DNA from: Bacillus sp. THAF10
GTDB lineage: Bacteria; Bacillota; Bacilli; Bacillales; Bacillaceae_I
DNA: 64,000 nt
Direction of reading: 5' to 3'
Assembly: GCF_009363695.1 (NCBI RefSeq)
Contig: NZ_CP045403.1
Location: 3,606,501 to 3,670,500, forward strand
Part shown: positions 1 through 8,468 of the stretch, piece by piece
How the letters are laid out: each line of letters begins with the position of its first letter
How positions within the stretch are numbered: position 1 is the first letter of the stretch
Translations under genes and position numbers: made by a program
Notes under the pieces: generated by a model
Databases searched by the model: none
Seen by the model: the letters and a program-made list of their open reading frames with translations, nothing else
What the model was told of the DNA's origin: nothing

Positions 1-750
1 TTTGTGAGAGAAGATCAGATGGAGAGTGAGATTAAGCTGGTGATGGGGTTTATCGACCGAGTGTATCGGACTTTTGGATTTGACTATTCGGTAGAGCTAT
101 CGACACGACCAGAAGATTCGCTTGGCGAGGATGAACTTTGGGAGCATTCAGAGTCTGCTCTACGAAATGTGCTAGAGAGCTTAGGAGTTTCCTATCATCT
201 TAACGAGGGCGATGGTGCATTTTATGGACCAAAAATTGATTTTCATATAAAAGATGCCCTAAAGCGCAGTCACCAATGCGCAACAATTCAGCTTGATTTT
301 CAAATGCCGGAGAAGTTTGATTTGGCCTATGTTAATGAGCAAGGGGAGAAAAGGCGACCGGTGGTGATTCATAGGGCGGTGTTTGGGTCGATTGATCGGT
401 TCTTTGGGATTTTGGTGGAGCACTTTGCTGGAGCATTTCCGGTATGGCTTGCGCCAGTGCAGGTGGAAATTATTCCAGTAGCAGAGCTGCATTTGGAGTA
501 CTGCTTACAGGTGAAAGCAGCGTTAGCAGAACGAGGAGTTCGCGTGAAGGTGAATGCTTCCAATGAAAAACTGGGCTATAAAATCCGCGAAGCTCAGGTG
601 CAAAAAATTCCTTATGCATTGGTGGTTGGGGATGCCGAAGCTGCAGCTGGTCAAGTAAATGTACGAAAATACGGCGAAAAAAAATCACAAAGTATTTCAC
701 TCAGTGAATTCATTTCTAGTGTGGTTCAGCAAATAAAAGAGCGAGGGTAA
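1..750 (+). CDS. thrS: Threonyl-tRNA synthetase, 3' part (5' end outside window)
   Basis: The reading frame is open from base 1 (F-V-R-E-D-Q...) to TAA at 748-750, so about 249 C-terminal residues of a roughly 640-aa enzyme are present. It charges tRNA-Thr in the cytoplasm. Visible are the end of the class II catalytic core, with V-I-H-R-A (the His is a zinc ligand in ThrRS) followed by motif 3 G-S-I-D-R-F-F (residues about 120-135), and then the anticodon-binding domain from about residue 148 (V-Q-V-E-I-I-P-V ... Y-A-L-V-V-G-D). The TGS and editing domains lie outside the window. A thrZ-type paralogue cannot be excluded. Family assignment is very secure. Confidence 0.95.
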   Translation, partial: FVREDQMESEIKLVMGFIDRVYRTFGFDYSVELSTRPEDSLGEDELWEHSESALRNVLESLGVSYHLNEGDGAFYGPKIDFHIKDALKRSHQCATIQLDFQMPEKFDLAYVNEQGEKRRPVVIHRAVFGSIDRFFGILVEHFAGAFPVWLAPVQVEIIPVAELHLEYCLQVKAALAERGVRVKVNASNEKLGYKIREAQVQKIPYALVVGDAEAAAGQVNVRKYGEKKSQSISLSEFISSVVQQIKERG

Positions 751-758
751 AGGAGGCA

Positions 759-819
759 GGGGGACGGTTCTGCCGCTTCCACCAACAGTGCTAAGGTAGC
801 TAGAAGAAACCGTTCCCCT
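759..819. repeat. REP element type A (inverted pair)
   Basis: Arms GGGGGACGGTTCT (759-771) and an imperfect AGAAACCGTTCCCC (about 804-817) enclose a 32-base loop just after the thrS stop. It lacks a U-run, so a terminator role is possible but not shown. It is one of many related copies in the window. Confidence 0.75.
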
Positions 820-833
820 AAGCTTGTTCCTTG

Positions 834-1601
834 TTATTTTTTCCTTACCACATAAATCATCTCATAACTCTCTGATGTTATGGGGGTTTCATTCCAATCT
901 TGATACAGAGCGACCATCTCAAAACCATGCTGATCTAACAATCTCTTCATCTCCTGAGGGTAGGTGTAACGAAGACTGATGGTGGTGCGTTGCTCATGGG
1001 TTAACTCGCCAACCTGATTGTGAAAATTCCTAATAGTAATATAGTGTTGAATTTGGGTGAGAGCGTCATAGTCACTAATAGTAAATAGATCGACTTTTTG
1101 CTGAGTTCCGCTATCTATGTATGATTTCCAAAACTCCTTTGTAGTCGGCTGCATCAGCTCTTCTTTGCTTGGAAAACGGGTGCCAAAAATAAACACCCCA
1201 CCTCGTTTCAAATGCTTACTGACAGACGCTAAGAAACCATCTTGCTCTTCGTTTGTTAAGAAATGTTGAAACGAATTTCCCACTGAAAATATGAAATTAC
1301 ATTTTTGGGACAGATGTAGTTTTGTACAGTCCTGCTCTACCCAATTTATGTTCAACTCTTGGCTAATGGCTTTCTCTTTAGCTTGCAAGAGCATTTTTGG
1401 GTGAATATCTACTCCGATAACAGTAAATCCTTTTTTGGCTAAAGGGATGGTTACCCTGCCTGTTCCACAAGCCAAATCAACGATTGGACCACCTTGAATG
1501 CGAGCCCATTTCTCAAGCAGGGCCAGTTCTGGAAGGTATGAATCATTCTCTATATCATACAGAGTTGGGTTATCGTATTCCTGAGCATTTTTTACATTCA
1601 T
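834..1601 (-). CDS. Class I SAM-dependent methyltransferase
   Basis: A 255-aa soluble protein. The SAM-binding motif I is I-V-D-L-A-C-G-T-G-R-V (about residues 40-50), followed by the acidic loop V-I-G-V-D-I-H and a motif-IV-like F-I-F-S-V-G-N-S-F-Q-H-F. This is the small-molecule methyltransferase fold (Methyltransf_25/11 type); the substrate is not evident. An in-frame ATG lies 33 bases further upstream, but the start at 1601 is preferred because AAAGGAG sits 7 bases ahead of it. It is monocistronic and convergent with thrS, with a REP pair between the two stop codons. Confidence 0.88.
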   Translation of the reverse strand: MNVKNAQEYDNPTLYDIENDSYLPELALLEKWARIQGGPIVDLACGTGRVTIPLAKKGFTVIGVDIHPKMLLQAKEKAISQELNINWVEQDCTKLHLSQKCNFIFSVGNSFQHFLTNEEQDGFLASVSKHLKRGGVFIFGTRFPSKEELMQPTTKEFWKSYIDSGTQQKVDLFTISDYDALTQIQHYITIRNFHNQVGELTHEQRTTISLRYTYPQEMKRLLDQHGFEMVALYQDWNETPITSESYEMIYVVRKK

Positions 1602-1830
1602 GACAAATCTCCTTTTGGAGTAAAATCTAGGCAACTTCGGCCGGGTTCACACTGGAGATAAAGATTGTGGCGATGGCCGTATTGTTCTATGTATCGTTTT
1701 TTTCCTAGTACTCTTCCTCTTCATTTACTATTTATCTATTCAACTATAAATTATATCATATTTTTCCATTTTTCATCTTTAGCACAATGGAAAAGTAGAG
1801 ACACAAAAATCGTTCGTACAATCGCTATAT

Positions 1831-1934
1831 TAATATACCCCGCAAAAATTGCTTAAATTTCTCGAATGAAAATTGGGTCAAGAGGAGTAACAATGTTTTT
1901 GGAATTGATCGAGCGTTTGTTTAAATTTTCTTAT
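1831..1934 (+). repeat. ~110-bp dispersed repeat, copy 1
   Basis: The left part reads ATATACC-CGCAAAAATTGCTTAAATTT-CTCGAATG; the right part is GGAATTGATCGAGCGTTTGT followed by TTAAATTTTCTTAT. The same order recurs at 1990, 4611, 16950, 33711 and 46497. Confidence 0.65.
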
Positions 1935-1989
1935 GGTGGAGTAGGGATTAGGGTGTTTTATAGGTGAATTAGGGGTGCTTTTGTGTGTT

Positions 1990-2091
1990 ATATCAATATA
2001 GCTTGCGAAAATAGCAGAAGTTTCCCGAATCCCCATATCATCGCTTTAAAATGCCGATTTGATGGAACGTTTGATTAAATTTTATTATCTG
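1990..2091 (+). repeat. ~110-bp dispersed repeat, copy 2
   Basis: Left block ATATCAATATAGCTTGCGAAAA with TTTCCCGAAT; right block TTTGATGGAACGTTTGATTA followed by AATTTTATTAT. Same orientation as copy 1 and only 55 bases away from it. Confidence 0.65.
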
Positions 2092-2172
2092 TTCTTTTTT
2101 CTGCCCCCCTCACATACTCTTGTAGTCAGCAGACGGTTTTCATTCACACCATCAAATTGGGGGTGAAGCTAG

Positions 2173-2430
2173 ATGCATCAAAATCAGTTAGATAGCTACG
2201 TAAAGTGGTATGTAACTGGCTTTATTATGTTGGTTGCGACATGGGTGGGAACATTCCTAGTAAGCAGCTTGTATGAACCGCTAGCACTCTTGCAATTTCG
2301 CCTACAATTAAACGGTATTGCCATATTGTACTTTCTAACAATCTACTCCATTCAAGCGTTCAACCAATTCTTGTTTGAAAGAAGACGCTGCCGGCAAATT
2401 ATTATTCTTTTTAACGGCCGGGAGATATGA
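2173..2430 (+). CDS. Small membrane protein, unknown function
   Basis: An 85-aa protein with two predicted membrane helices (about residues 12-33 and 46-64), short hydrophilic ends and a basic segment E-R-R-R-C-R-Q near the C-terminus, which should be cytosolic. The ATG follows GGGGGTGAAG at a good distance, and a hairpin terminator starts five bases after the stop, so it looks like a complete single-gene unit. I do not recognise a family. Confidence 0.6.
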   Translation: MHQNQLDSYVKWYVTGFIMLVATWVGTFLVSSLYEPLALLQFRLQLNGIAILYFLTIYSIQAFNQFLFERRRCRQIIILFNGREI

Positions 2431-2434
2431 ACAA

Positions 2435-2464
2435 GAAAAGCAGCGGAATGTTCCTCTGCTTTTC
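2435..2464. terminator. Bidirectional hairpin terminator
   Basis: Stem GAAAAGCAG / CTGCTTTTC with a 12-base loop, between the small membrane gene (+) and the converging anti-sigma gene (-). T-rich sequence follows on the + side. Confidence 0.7.
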
Positions 2465-2483
2465 GTTCGTTTTCTATTCCTCT

Positions 2484-2500
2484 TGAACCGTCCCCGCCTC
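2484..2500. repeat. REP type A half-element
   Basis: A lone right arm, TTGAACCGTCCCCGCCTC, ending two bases before the anti-sigma stop codon. No left arm is seen. Confidence 0.55.
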
Positions 2501-2501
2501 A

Positions 2502-3971
2502 CTATCTTTTAAACACGAAAACCTCTTCATCAACAGGTTTCCATATGTTAAGGATTTGGATGTCTAAAAAGTATATGGTGGTGCTGTTTGGCAGGGTGGT
2601 TTCAATGGTGAACGTCCCATCTGGTTCGACTACGATTGGGAGAATGTCTGGTGATACCCATTCTTTGTCGGTTTTGATTTCGGTTATCATGGTTTCGATG
2701 CTCTGGATGGTTGTTTTTCCTTTAATGGTGACAACCTTTGTGCTACCGTTTCCTGGTTTTGTCGTGACAGAATCAATGGTCCAGTCATTCACCTGCACAT
2801 TTTTTGATTGATCTGTTAGGTCAAACTGCGTGTTCTCCGGTTCTTGAAGACGGAAGCCCTCGAGCCGAAGCAGCAGTTTTTCCTCCAATTCGATGTTTTC
2901 GTTTAACGCTATTCCCTCCGTGCGGTTGAGAAATTCAAACTCTGTTCTAAAAGCTTTCCCTCTCTCTGAATGTACGACTCTTCCACCAATGACCAACTTC
3001 TTCCCATCTTCTGTCATAACCAACATTTCCGGTTCAATAAATGGATAAAATTTAGATTCATCTCCCCGAGCCTGGAGAATAGTTTGCAGGCGCTCTTTTT
3101 CCGCTTCGGTGTAAGAGGTTTGCACGGATATTCTGTTAGAGTTATGTGCGTATTTCCATTCTAAAATTTCAGCTTGGAACGTATCAAACTCAAACTTCTC
3201 TTGGATTGATTGGTTGGAAACTGTTGCTTTGCTCTCCGTTAGATCAATCGGAACCTGCACTTTCCAATTTCCGCTAGTCATATATAATTCCTTGAATTCC
3301 ATTTCAACATTAATTTTGTCTGGAAGATTTTCCATTTCTGCAGGCTTGAGCACTAATGAATCTTGATCATATGATGAAATTTCCGCCATCGGCAATTCCA
3401 AACCGTTTCCATCCGTGAGCTTAATTCTAGGAAACGGCCAATATTCCTTGTTCACCTGACTAAGATGGGTCACCTTATTTTTTTTCAAAAATTCCTCTAG
3501 CACCGCTTCACTCGGTTTCACTTCATAGAAAATCTCTATCTTTAACGGACTTGCACTAACCTCTTTAGCGTTTACAATGATTTGATCTTGGTAAGGGATT
3601 TCTTTCTCTGCCTCAACAGGAACCTTTGAAGCACTCCCCCCAGATTCCTGCTGAATTCCCCCATAAAATGCCGCTCCTACACCAAATGCCAGCACAATAC
3701 TCGCTGCAGTAATCAGCTGATAGGGCCAGTTCCATTTTTTCTTTTTCGGTTGGTAAGGCTCCAATTTGCTTAACACTTCCTCATCAAATCCTGCGGGGAG
3801 CACTGGAGAGTTGATGGCTTGTTCGAGAAAACTATCTTCTTTTTGCAAGGTTTCTACCACAGCTCGGCAAGAAGGGCAAAATTCGAGATGCTTTTCGATT
3901 TTGAGTTTTTCTTCTTGATCCAGTACGCCGTCCACATAGGCTGCAAGCTGATCAAATTCGATACATTTCAT
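2502..3971 (-). CDS. Anti-sigma factor with zinc-finger domain (module 1)
   Basis: A 489-aa membrane protein expected to hold the adjacent ECF sigma factor inactive. The N-terminus is a zf-HC2/ZAS domain with H-L-E-F-C-P-S-C (H-x3-C-x2-C, about residues 28-35), then a basic P-K-K-K-K-W-N-W-P linker and one transmembrane helix (about 85-103). The remaining ~380 residues form a beta-rich extracytoplasmic domain of the type seen in DUF4179-like anti-sigma factors. The ATG overlaps the sigma gene by 20 bases and its ribosome binding site AAGGGGG lies within it, so the two are translationally coupled. Module 2 is a close paralogue at the N-terminus only. The signal sensed is unknown. Confidence 0.85.
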   Translation of the reverse strand: MKCIEFDQLAAYVDGVLDQEEKLKIEKHLEFCPSCRAVVETLQKEDSFLEQAINSPVLPAGFDEEVLSKLEPYQPKKKKWNWPYQLITAASIVLAFGVGAAFYGGIQQESGGSASKVPVEAEKEIPYQDQIIVNAKEVSASPLKIEIFYEVKPSEAVLEEFLKKNKVTHLSQVNKEYWPFPRIKLTDGNGLELPMAEISSYDQDSLVLKPAEMENLPDKINVEMEFKELYMTSGNWKVQVPIDLTESKATVSNQSIQEKFEFDTFQAEILEWKYAHNSNRISVQTSYTEAEKERLQTILQARGDESKFYPFIEPEMLVMTEDGKKLVIGGRVVHSERGKAFRTEFEFLNRTEGIALNENIELEEKLLLRLEGFRLQEPENTQFDLTDQSKNVQVNDWTIDSVTTKPGNGSTKVVTIKGKTTIQSIETMITEIKTDKEWVSPDILPIVVEPDGTFTIETTLPNSTTIYFLDIQILNIWKPVDEEVFVFKR

Positions 3972-4518
3972 GAAAATAGCCCCCTTCCTTGCGCTGCATA
4001 CTGTCTCTCATTTTTTTCTTCGCTCGGTGAATTTTATTTGCCACGGTTTGCACCGGGATATCAAGCATTTCTCCAATTTCCTCATAGCTTAAGTCGTTCG
4101 TGTATTTTAGAAGAAGGATGAGGCGATCTTCCTTTGGCAAAATAGCCAAGAGCTGCTCAAGGTGCTTGTATTTTTCCTTTTGAAGATAAACCACTTCTGG
4201 CGTGAGGCTGCTGCTTTCTTTTTCATCAATAAATTCGACCGCATCTAGCTTCTTTTTTCGGAAGGTATCCATACAATGATTTACGGAAACCCGGTATAAC
4301 CAGCTAGAAAAACTCCCCTTTTGATCAAATTTATCAAGCTGCTGATACACCTTAATAAAGCATTCCTGCACAAGGTCCTTTGCGTCTTCTGGATTCTTCA
4401 CCATCCTTAGCACCACCGCAAAAAGCCTGTTCTTATACCGATTTATTATAAATGCATACGCCTGCTTATTCCCCGCAAGCACCTGCTCCACAAAATAACC
4501 ATCATCCTGCTGCTGCAA
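3952..4518 (-). CDS. ECF-type RNA polymerase sigma factor (module 1)
   Basis: About 188 aa with region 2 (A-Y-A-F-I-I-N-R-Y-K-N-R-L-F through D-L-V-Q-E-C-F-I-K-V-Y and W-L-Y-R-V-S-V-N-H-C-M-D) and region 4 (Y-E-E-I-G-E-M-L-D-I-P-V-Q-T-V-A-N-K-I-H-R-A-K-K-K). It directs RNA polymerase to stress-type promoters. I place the start at TTG 4518, because AAGGGGG precedes it by 8 bases and the paralogue at 6731 also starts with TTG at the equivalent place; an ATG at 4536 would add six residues. Followed directly by its anti-sigma gene. Confidence 0.88.
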   Translation of the reverse strand: MQQQDDGYFVEQVLAGNKQAYAFIINRYKNRLFAVVLRMVKNPEDAKDLVQECFIKVYQQLDKFDQKGSFSSWLYRVSVNHCMDTFRKKKLDAVEFIDEKESSSLTPEVVYLQKEKYKHLEQLLAILPKEDRLILLLKYTNDLSYEEIGEMLDIPVQTVANKIHRAKKKMRDSMQRKEGGYFHEMYRI

Positions 4519-4610
4519 AACTACAACCCCCTTCATACAAGTACCTCTGCCAATAATAACGTGAAGTATGGTTAGAAAATTTCAGAAAATCTAAAAAAAT
4601 TCCAATCTTA

Positions 4611-4715
4611 TAGTAATATACACTGCAGTAATTGCTACAATTTCCCGAATGAATTTTAGCCTTGGATTGGTAGTATTTCATTTGGAATTGATCGAACGTT
4701 CGTTTAAATATTATT
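4611..4715 (+). repeat. ~110-bp dispersed repeat, copy 3
   Basis: Left block TAATATACACTGCAGTAATT with TTTCCCGAATGAA; right block GGAATTGATCGAACGTTCGT followed by TTAAATATTATTC. It lies upstream of sigma module 1 and downstream of anti-sigma module 2, so it may carry or disturb promoter signals. Confidence 0.65.
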
Positions 4716-4730
4716 CTCTATAAACAGAAA

Positions 4731-4759
4731 GGAAGCAGGAGAACTTTCCCCCTGCTTCC
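4731..4759 (-). terminator. Hairpin after anti-sigma module 2, REP-like
   Basis: GGAAGCAGG / CCTGCTTCC with an 11-base loop holding AGAAC-TTTCCCC, that is, REP type A vocabulary. On the minus strand it is followed by TTTCTGTTT, so it probably terminates the operon ending at 4766. Confidence 0.6.
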
Positions 4760-4765
4760 AGGCTT

Positions 4766-6187
4766 TTATTCTTCCTCTACTCTTCCGTATATCCCTTCAA
4801 AAAAGTGTACAGAACCATGATAGGAGGAACACGCGTAGGTTTCGTCTACTTCTATTCCTGTTTCTGTTATTGTAAATGCTATTCTGCAGCTACTATTGTC
4901 GTAAAAGAGGGCCACTTCTTCTTTGATGTAATGTGCTTCCCCGTTCATTTCAACGGGGATTCCATCTGATTCTGTATTTATGGAGAATTGAAAGCCCTCC
5001 TTTGTGCTGTTTGTAATCTGAAGCTCATGGTTTGCCGTTTCTTCCGTCCACAATCCTTCCACTTTAAAAGATGGATCTTCAGAATAAACTTGTGGTATCC
5101 AACTTTCTTTCACATCAAAGGTTATTCTAGAATTATCCGCATATACTCCCCGCACCTTCGTTCCCTCTGAATCATTCGGAGTATAAAGAATATAGAGCTT
5201 CCGTCCATTATCCTCCACTGTGTTAATGATTTCGCTACCGTTATCATTCCAGTTGTAAGCTATCTCTAACTCAGCAGCGGTTAAGTTCATCTTCCGATCC
5301 TCCGTTGCTACGGACTCCCAATGATCAAACACCCATTTTCCATCTTCTTTTACGATGGTAAAAATAGAAGTAGATCCTATGTGAAGCATATTTTCTAGAT
5401 AGACAGAGGACACAGTAATACGATTTTCAGTTTTTTCTTCGATTTGCATTCTAATATCAAAATCTGGCTCTGGAAACAACTTAATGTCGCATTCACAATA
5501 AGCAAGTTCTGATACCCTTTTCAGTTCTCCATCTAAAAAGCTTGTTGTGGCATACGGCTCTAGTTCTGCACGCAAAATGGAATAGTCAGGAGGATTTTTT
5601 TGATTTGTCCAACGATATTGCTGACCTAAATCAAAAAAAGTTTGTTTAATCGATTCAGTTAATCTAATAATAGTTTCAGAAATTTCCTCATCCGTTAACA
5701 GGGTCGTTTCAGAAGGTTCTTCTTCGGGCTCCTCTTCTTCTTCTTCAGGGAGAGGAGGAGCAGGTGGTTCTAAATCCTCTTCCTCTGTAATCTCTTCTGT
5801 CTCCTCAATCGGGTTATCATTGTTTTCTTCTATTGGCGTTTGGTCAGTAGATTTTGGAGGACCGTCCTTAAATGCAGTGTAAAATGCTGCAAACAAACTG
5901 AGTGCTAAAAGGAGACTAGCGGCAGTTATAACAGGATAAACCCAATTACGTTTTCTCTTTTTAGGTTGATAAGGCTCCAGTTTACTTAAGACTTTTTCAT
6001 CAAAATCATCGGGGAGAAAAGGCGAGTGAATGGCTTCTTCAAGAAAAGCATCCTCTGTTCGTAAGGCTTTCACTACCTCAAGGCACGCAGGACAGAATTC
6101 AATATGCTCGTTAATTTGTTTTTCTTCTTCTTGTAAAAGCAAACCATCCACAAATGCTGCAAGCTTATCGAATGTGATACATTTCAT
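4766..6187 (-). CDS. Anti-sigma factor with zinc-finger domain (module 2)
   Basis: A 473-aa paralogue of the protein at 2502-3971. The N-terminal ~110 residues align closely (M-K-C-I-T-F-D-K-L-A-A-F-V-D-G, zinc motif H-I-E-F-C-P-A-C, P-Y-Q-P-K-K-R-K-R-N-W before the membrane helix at about 84-104). The outer part differs completely: a Pro/Glu-rich stalk (about 115-165, with long Glu runs) followed by a domain unlike that of module 1. Start overlaps the sigma gene by 23 bases with GAAGGAGGG ahead of it. It should anchor and inhibit the sigma factor encoded at 6165-6731; the stimulus is unknown. Confidence 0.83.
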   Translation of the reverse strand: MKCITFDKLAAFVDGLLLQEEEKQINEHIEFCPACLEVVKALRTEDAFLEEAIHSPFLPDDFDEKVLSKLEPYQPKKRKRNWVYPVITAASLLLALSLFAAFYTAFKDGPPKSTDQTPIEENNDNPIEETEEITEEEDLEPPAPPLPEEEEEEPEEEPSETTLLTDEEISETIIRLTESIKQTFFDLGQQYRWTNQKNPPDYSILRAELEPYATTSFLDGELKRVSELAYCECDIKLFPEPDFDIRMQIEEKTENRITVSSVYLENMLHIGSTSIFTIVKEDGKWVFDHWESVATEDRKMNLTAAELEIAYNWNDNGSEIINTVEDNGRKLYILYTPNDSEGTKVRGVYADNSRITFDVKESWIPQVYSEDPSFKVEGLWTEETANHELQITNSTKEGFQFSINTESDGIPVEMNGEAHYIKEEVALFYDNSSCRIAFTITETGIEVDETYACSSYHGSVHFFEGIYGRVEEE

Positions 6188-6731
6188 GAAAATACCCTCC
6201 TTCCTTCTGCTCCATTTTCTCCCTCATTTTTTTCTTCGCCCTGTGAATTTTATTTGCCACAGATTGAACAGGAATTTCAAGCAATTGTCCTATCTCTTCA
6301 TAGGTTAAGTCTTTTGTATATTTTAAAAGAATGATGAGGCGATCCTCCTTAGATAAATGGGCCAATAGCTTCTCCAAATGCATGTATTTTTCCTTTTGTA
6401 GATAAGCAATTTCTGGAGTGACATTTACTCCCCCATGATCCTCTGAGAATTCCACCATTTCTAGCTTCTTTTTCCGAAAATAATCCATACAATGATTCAC
6501 AGAAACTCGGTAAAGCCAGCCCGGAAAGCTTCCCTTCTGATCGTATTTAGCAAGCTGTTCATATGCTTTAATAAAGCACTCCTGCACTAAATCCTGCGCG
6601 TCATCAGGATTCTTCACCATACGCAGAATCACGGCGTAAAGCCTATTCTTATAGCGATTTATAATAAAAGAATACGCCTGCTTATTCCCCTTAAGCACAC
6701 TATCCACATAATACAAATCATCCTGCTCCAA
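6165..6731 (-). CDS. ECF-type RNA polymerase sigma factor (module 2)
   Basis: A 188-aa sigma-70-family protein with regions 2 and 4 nearly identical in layout to module 1 (A-Y-S-F-I-I-N-R-Y-K-N-R-L, D-L-V-Q-E-C-F-I-K-A-Y, E-E-I-G-Q-L-L-E-I-P-V-Q-S-V-A-N-K-I-H-R-A-K-K-K). The start is TTG 6731 with GAGGGGGAAGG just upstream. High identity and identical gene order show that the two sigma/anti-sigma pairs arose by tandem duplication; partner specificity is probably kept within each pair but cannot be read from sequence. Confidence 0.88.
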   Translation of the reverse strand: MEQDDLYYVDSVLKGNKQAYSFIINRYKNRLYAVILRMVKNPDDAQDLVQECFIKAYEQLAKYDQKGSFPGWLYRVSVNHCMDYFRKKKLEMVEFSEDHGGVNVTPEIAYLQKEKYMHLEKLLAHLSKEDRLIILLKYTKDLTYEEIGQLLEIPVQSVANKIHRAKKKMREKMEQKEGGYFHEMYHIR

Positions 6732-6812
6732 ATCCTTCCCCCTCCTCTTAATTTCCTTATCTATCCATTATAACGTGCGAGGAACAGGAATAATTTCACA
6801 AAATTTCAAAAA

Positions 6813-6983
6813 AAGCTCTTTTCTATATGATTGTTGCTATAAACTAGGAAAAAGTCGGCTTTAAGACTTTTTCCTAGTCATTATTCGAAGAAAAGTTGCT
6901 TTATATTTAAAACTTCCTCCTCGAAAAGAATTCGACAGCAACGTCTAACACGCAGGAGCAACAACGTTTACGAAAACAGCCTA
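6813..6983. mobile_element. MITE-like element, copy A
   Basis: Left end AAGCTCTTTTCTATATGATT-GTTGCTAT and right end AGCAACAACGTTTACGAAAACAGCCT form imperfect terminal inverted repeats (reverse complement of the right end: GGCTGTTTTCGTAAACGTTG-TTGCT). An internal hairpin GGAAAAAGTC/GACTTTTTCC is also present. No ORF. Four relatives lie at 8538, 11143, 29173 and 63033. Confidence 0.75.
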
Positions 6984-6996
6984 TCAAAAAAGAAAA

Positions 6997-7056
6997 AAGG
7001 ACGGTTCTTGCGACTCATTCAATGGTTGAATGAACCAGCAGAACCGTCCCCCTGTC
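6997..7056. repeat. REP element type A (inverted pair)
   Basis: Arms GGACGGTTCT (6999-7008) and AGAACCGTCC (7040-7049) with a second inner stem CATTCA/TGAATG. Right arm ends next to the stop codon of the gene at 7059. Confidence 0.8.
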
Positions 7057-7058
7057 TT

Positions 7059-7439
7059 CTAAAACATCCCGTTTTCATTTGGGGAGTCTTGAGGTACAGC
7101 TTGGCCTGTGTCCCAGACTTCGGCGATTTTGTTGTCATGGAAACGGAAAATGTGGACCACCGCGGCTCCAAGGTCCTCATGGTGCTGTTTAATGTGGGAG
7201 TGAATAACGACGGTGTTATTCTCTTCAACAGCATGGTGAATCTCCATCGTTTTATTCGGACTTTCCTTTGCGTTTTCTTCCATTGCCACCATTAGAGAGT
7301 GAGCATCACCTTTAAAATATGGATTGTGGTGAAGGAAATCGGGGCCAGAATAGCGTTCAAATGCTTCCGAAATTCTTCCCTCCACAATTAATGTTAGAAA
7401 TGAAATGGCTTGATCCTTGTTTGCGTTCATTGTTTTCAT
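7059..7439 (-). CDS. SnoaL-like / NTF2-fold protein
   Basis: A 126-aa soluble protein of the NTF2-like superfamily. It has the usual start pattern (A-I-S-F-L-T-L-I-V-E-G-R-I-S-E-A-F-E-R-Y), a mid-protein H-H-N-P-Y-F motif, and the C-terminal strand I-F-R-F-H-D-N-K-I-A-E-V-W-D-T-G-Q. Such proteins act as small hydrolases or isomerases or bind ligands; the substrate cannot be predicted. It sits 27 bases downstream of the HD-domain gene and may be co-transcribed with it. Confidence 0.8.
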   Translation of the reverse strand: MKTMNANKDQAISFLTLIVEGRISEAFERYSGPDFLHHNPYFKGDAHSLMVAMEENAKESPNKTMEIHHAVEENNTVVIHSHIKQHHEDLGAAVVHIFRFHDNKIAEVWDTGQAVPQDSPNENGMF

Positions 7440-7466
7440 CCTTTCCTATGTATTGGGTAGTAAACT

Positions 7467-8444
7467 CTACTGTTTTTGCACCTTTAAGAAAATGCCTTCC
7501 ACAGCCTTACATCGAGCAGCTTCTCCTTGGCTGCGGATTTTTTCTGAAAGCTTTGAAGCCTTCACTAACCCGTGTTCTGTAACAACAGAAGGATCAATCA
7601 GTCTGACCTTTCCTTTATGATGAATGTCGTAATCCTTAGGGTTTTCCTCCAAAATCACTTTTTCAGATATTTTTTGTAGTAGAGATGGAAGGCGGTCGCT
7701 ACCTTCTGCTTTTATTTTTGCTAAAATTTCTTGATCTGTGCCGAGAAAATCCTCTTCGTTAAGGACGTTTTGAGCAAGGGCCGTTTTCAGGACATCTGTC
7801 AGCATGACATAGCCATAAACATTCAACGGATTCATAAAGAAATCGATAACTTCCTTGTAATAGGTCTCCACGAACCACTCGGCTGCTTGGATGTCTTTTA
7901 TGTAAATTCGGCCATTGATGACGGTGAGCTGCTCTAAAAATTCATGTGCTTCTTGAAGCGTTATCTTTCCGTACTGGTACATATCCCTTAATGTGTAATC
8001 AATGCGGTCCGCACAAAGCTCAGGTGCTAATTGCTCGAGCAGGGTCCACTTTGAGTCATCATGGAGAATGTCTTTATCCCGGTAATGATAGTTATTTAGA
8101 ATAGAAGGAATCTCCGAGTTCGCAATCACCTTTTGAAAAATTAATTCATGATAGTTTTCTTCCGGATAGTCAAGAACAAGGTCAATGACGTGGGAAAAAG
8201 CCGTGTGCGAAACGTCATGCAACAGTCCAGCGATCTGCTCCTCTACCGAACCACCAAGCCTACGAATCAACAGCATCACTCCAATGGAATGCTCATACCT
8301 CGTCACATTCCAATCTGGATTCACCAAATACGACGCACCGCCCTGATGCACGCCTTTTAACCGCTGAACTGGCAAGCTTCTCACCAGTTCAGCCAAAACA
8401 TCCTCAATTACATACTCTCCATATAATTCGTCATAAAGTAACAT
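7467..8444 (-). CDS. HD-domain metal-dependent phosphohydrolase
   Basis: A 325-aa cytosolic protein resembling the YwfO/dGTPase-like HD family. Metal-binding residues are visible as R-Y-E-H-S-I-G-V (first His), L-L-H-D-V-S-H-T-A-F-S-H (HD pair) and a later D-R-I-D-Y. It probably cleaves a phosphate or pyrophosphate bond of a nucleotide. The frame extends 22 codons further upstream, but AAAGGAGG lies just before ATG 8444 and the upstream part is REP sequence, so the shorter protein is preferred. Confidence 0.85.
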   Translation of the reverse strand: MLLYDELYGEYVIEDVLAELVRSLPVQRLKGVHQGGASYLVNPDWNVTRYEHSIGVMLLIRRLGGSVEEQIAGLLHDVSHTAFSHVIDLVLDYPEENYHELIFQKVIANSEIPSILNNYHYRDKDILHDDSKWTLLEQLAPELCADRIDYTLRDMYQYGKITLQEAHEFLEQLTVINGRIYIKDIQAAEWFVETYYKEVIDFFMNPLNVYGYVMLTDVLKTALAQNVLNEEDFLGTDQEILAKIKAEGSDRLPSLLQKISEKVILEENPKDYDIHHKGKVRLIDPSVVTEHGLVKASKLSEKIRSQGEAARCKAVEGIFLKVQKQ

Positions 8445-8468
8445 AGGTCCTCCTTTTGTTTGAACCAA

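Larger units (their letters stand above)
1602..2172. other. Intergenic region with two dispersed-repeat copies
   Basis: No convincing gene is seen. The 63-aa frame at 1665-1856 has no ribosome binding site and a composition unlike real proteins here. The main content is two tandem copies of the roughly 110-bp dispersed repeat (1831-1934 and 1990-2091), followed by T/C-rich sequence and GGGGGTGAAG, the ribosome binding site of the next gene. Confidence 0.6.

Noticed and set aside
1665..1856. 63-aa frame in the gap before the small membrane gene
   Set aside because: No ribosome binding site, odd composition, and it runs into a dispersed-repeat copy.
6813..6983. Internal GGAAAAAGTC/GACTTTTTCC hairpin of the MITE considered as the sigma-module terminator
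   Set aside because: It recurs within other MITE copies in different contexts, so it belongs to the element, although secondary use as a terminator is possible.
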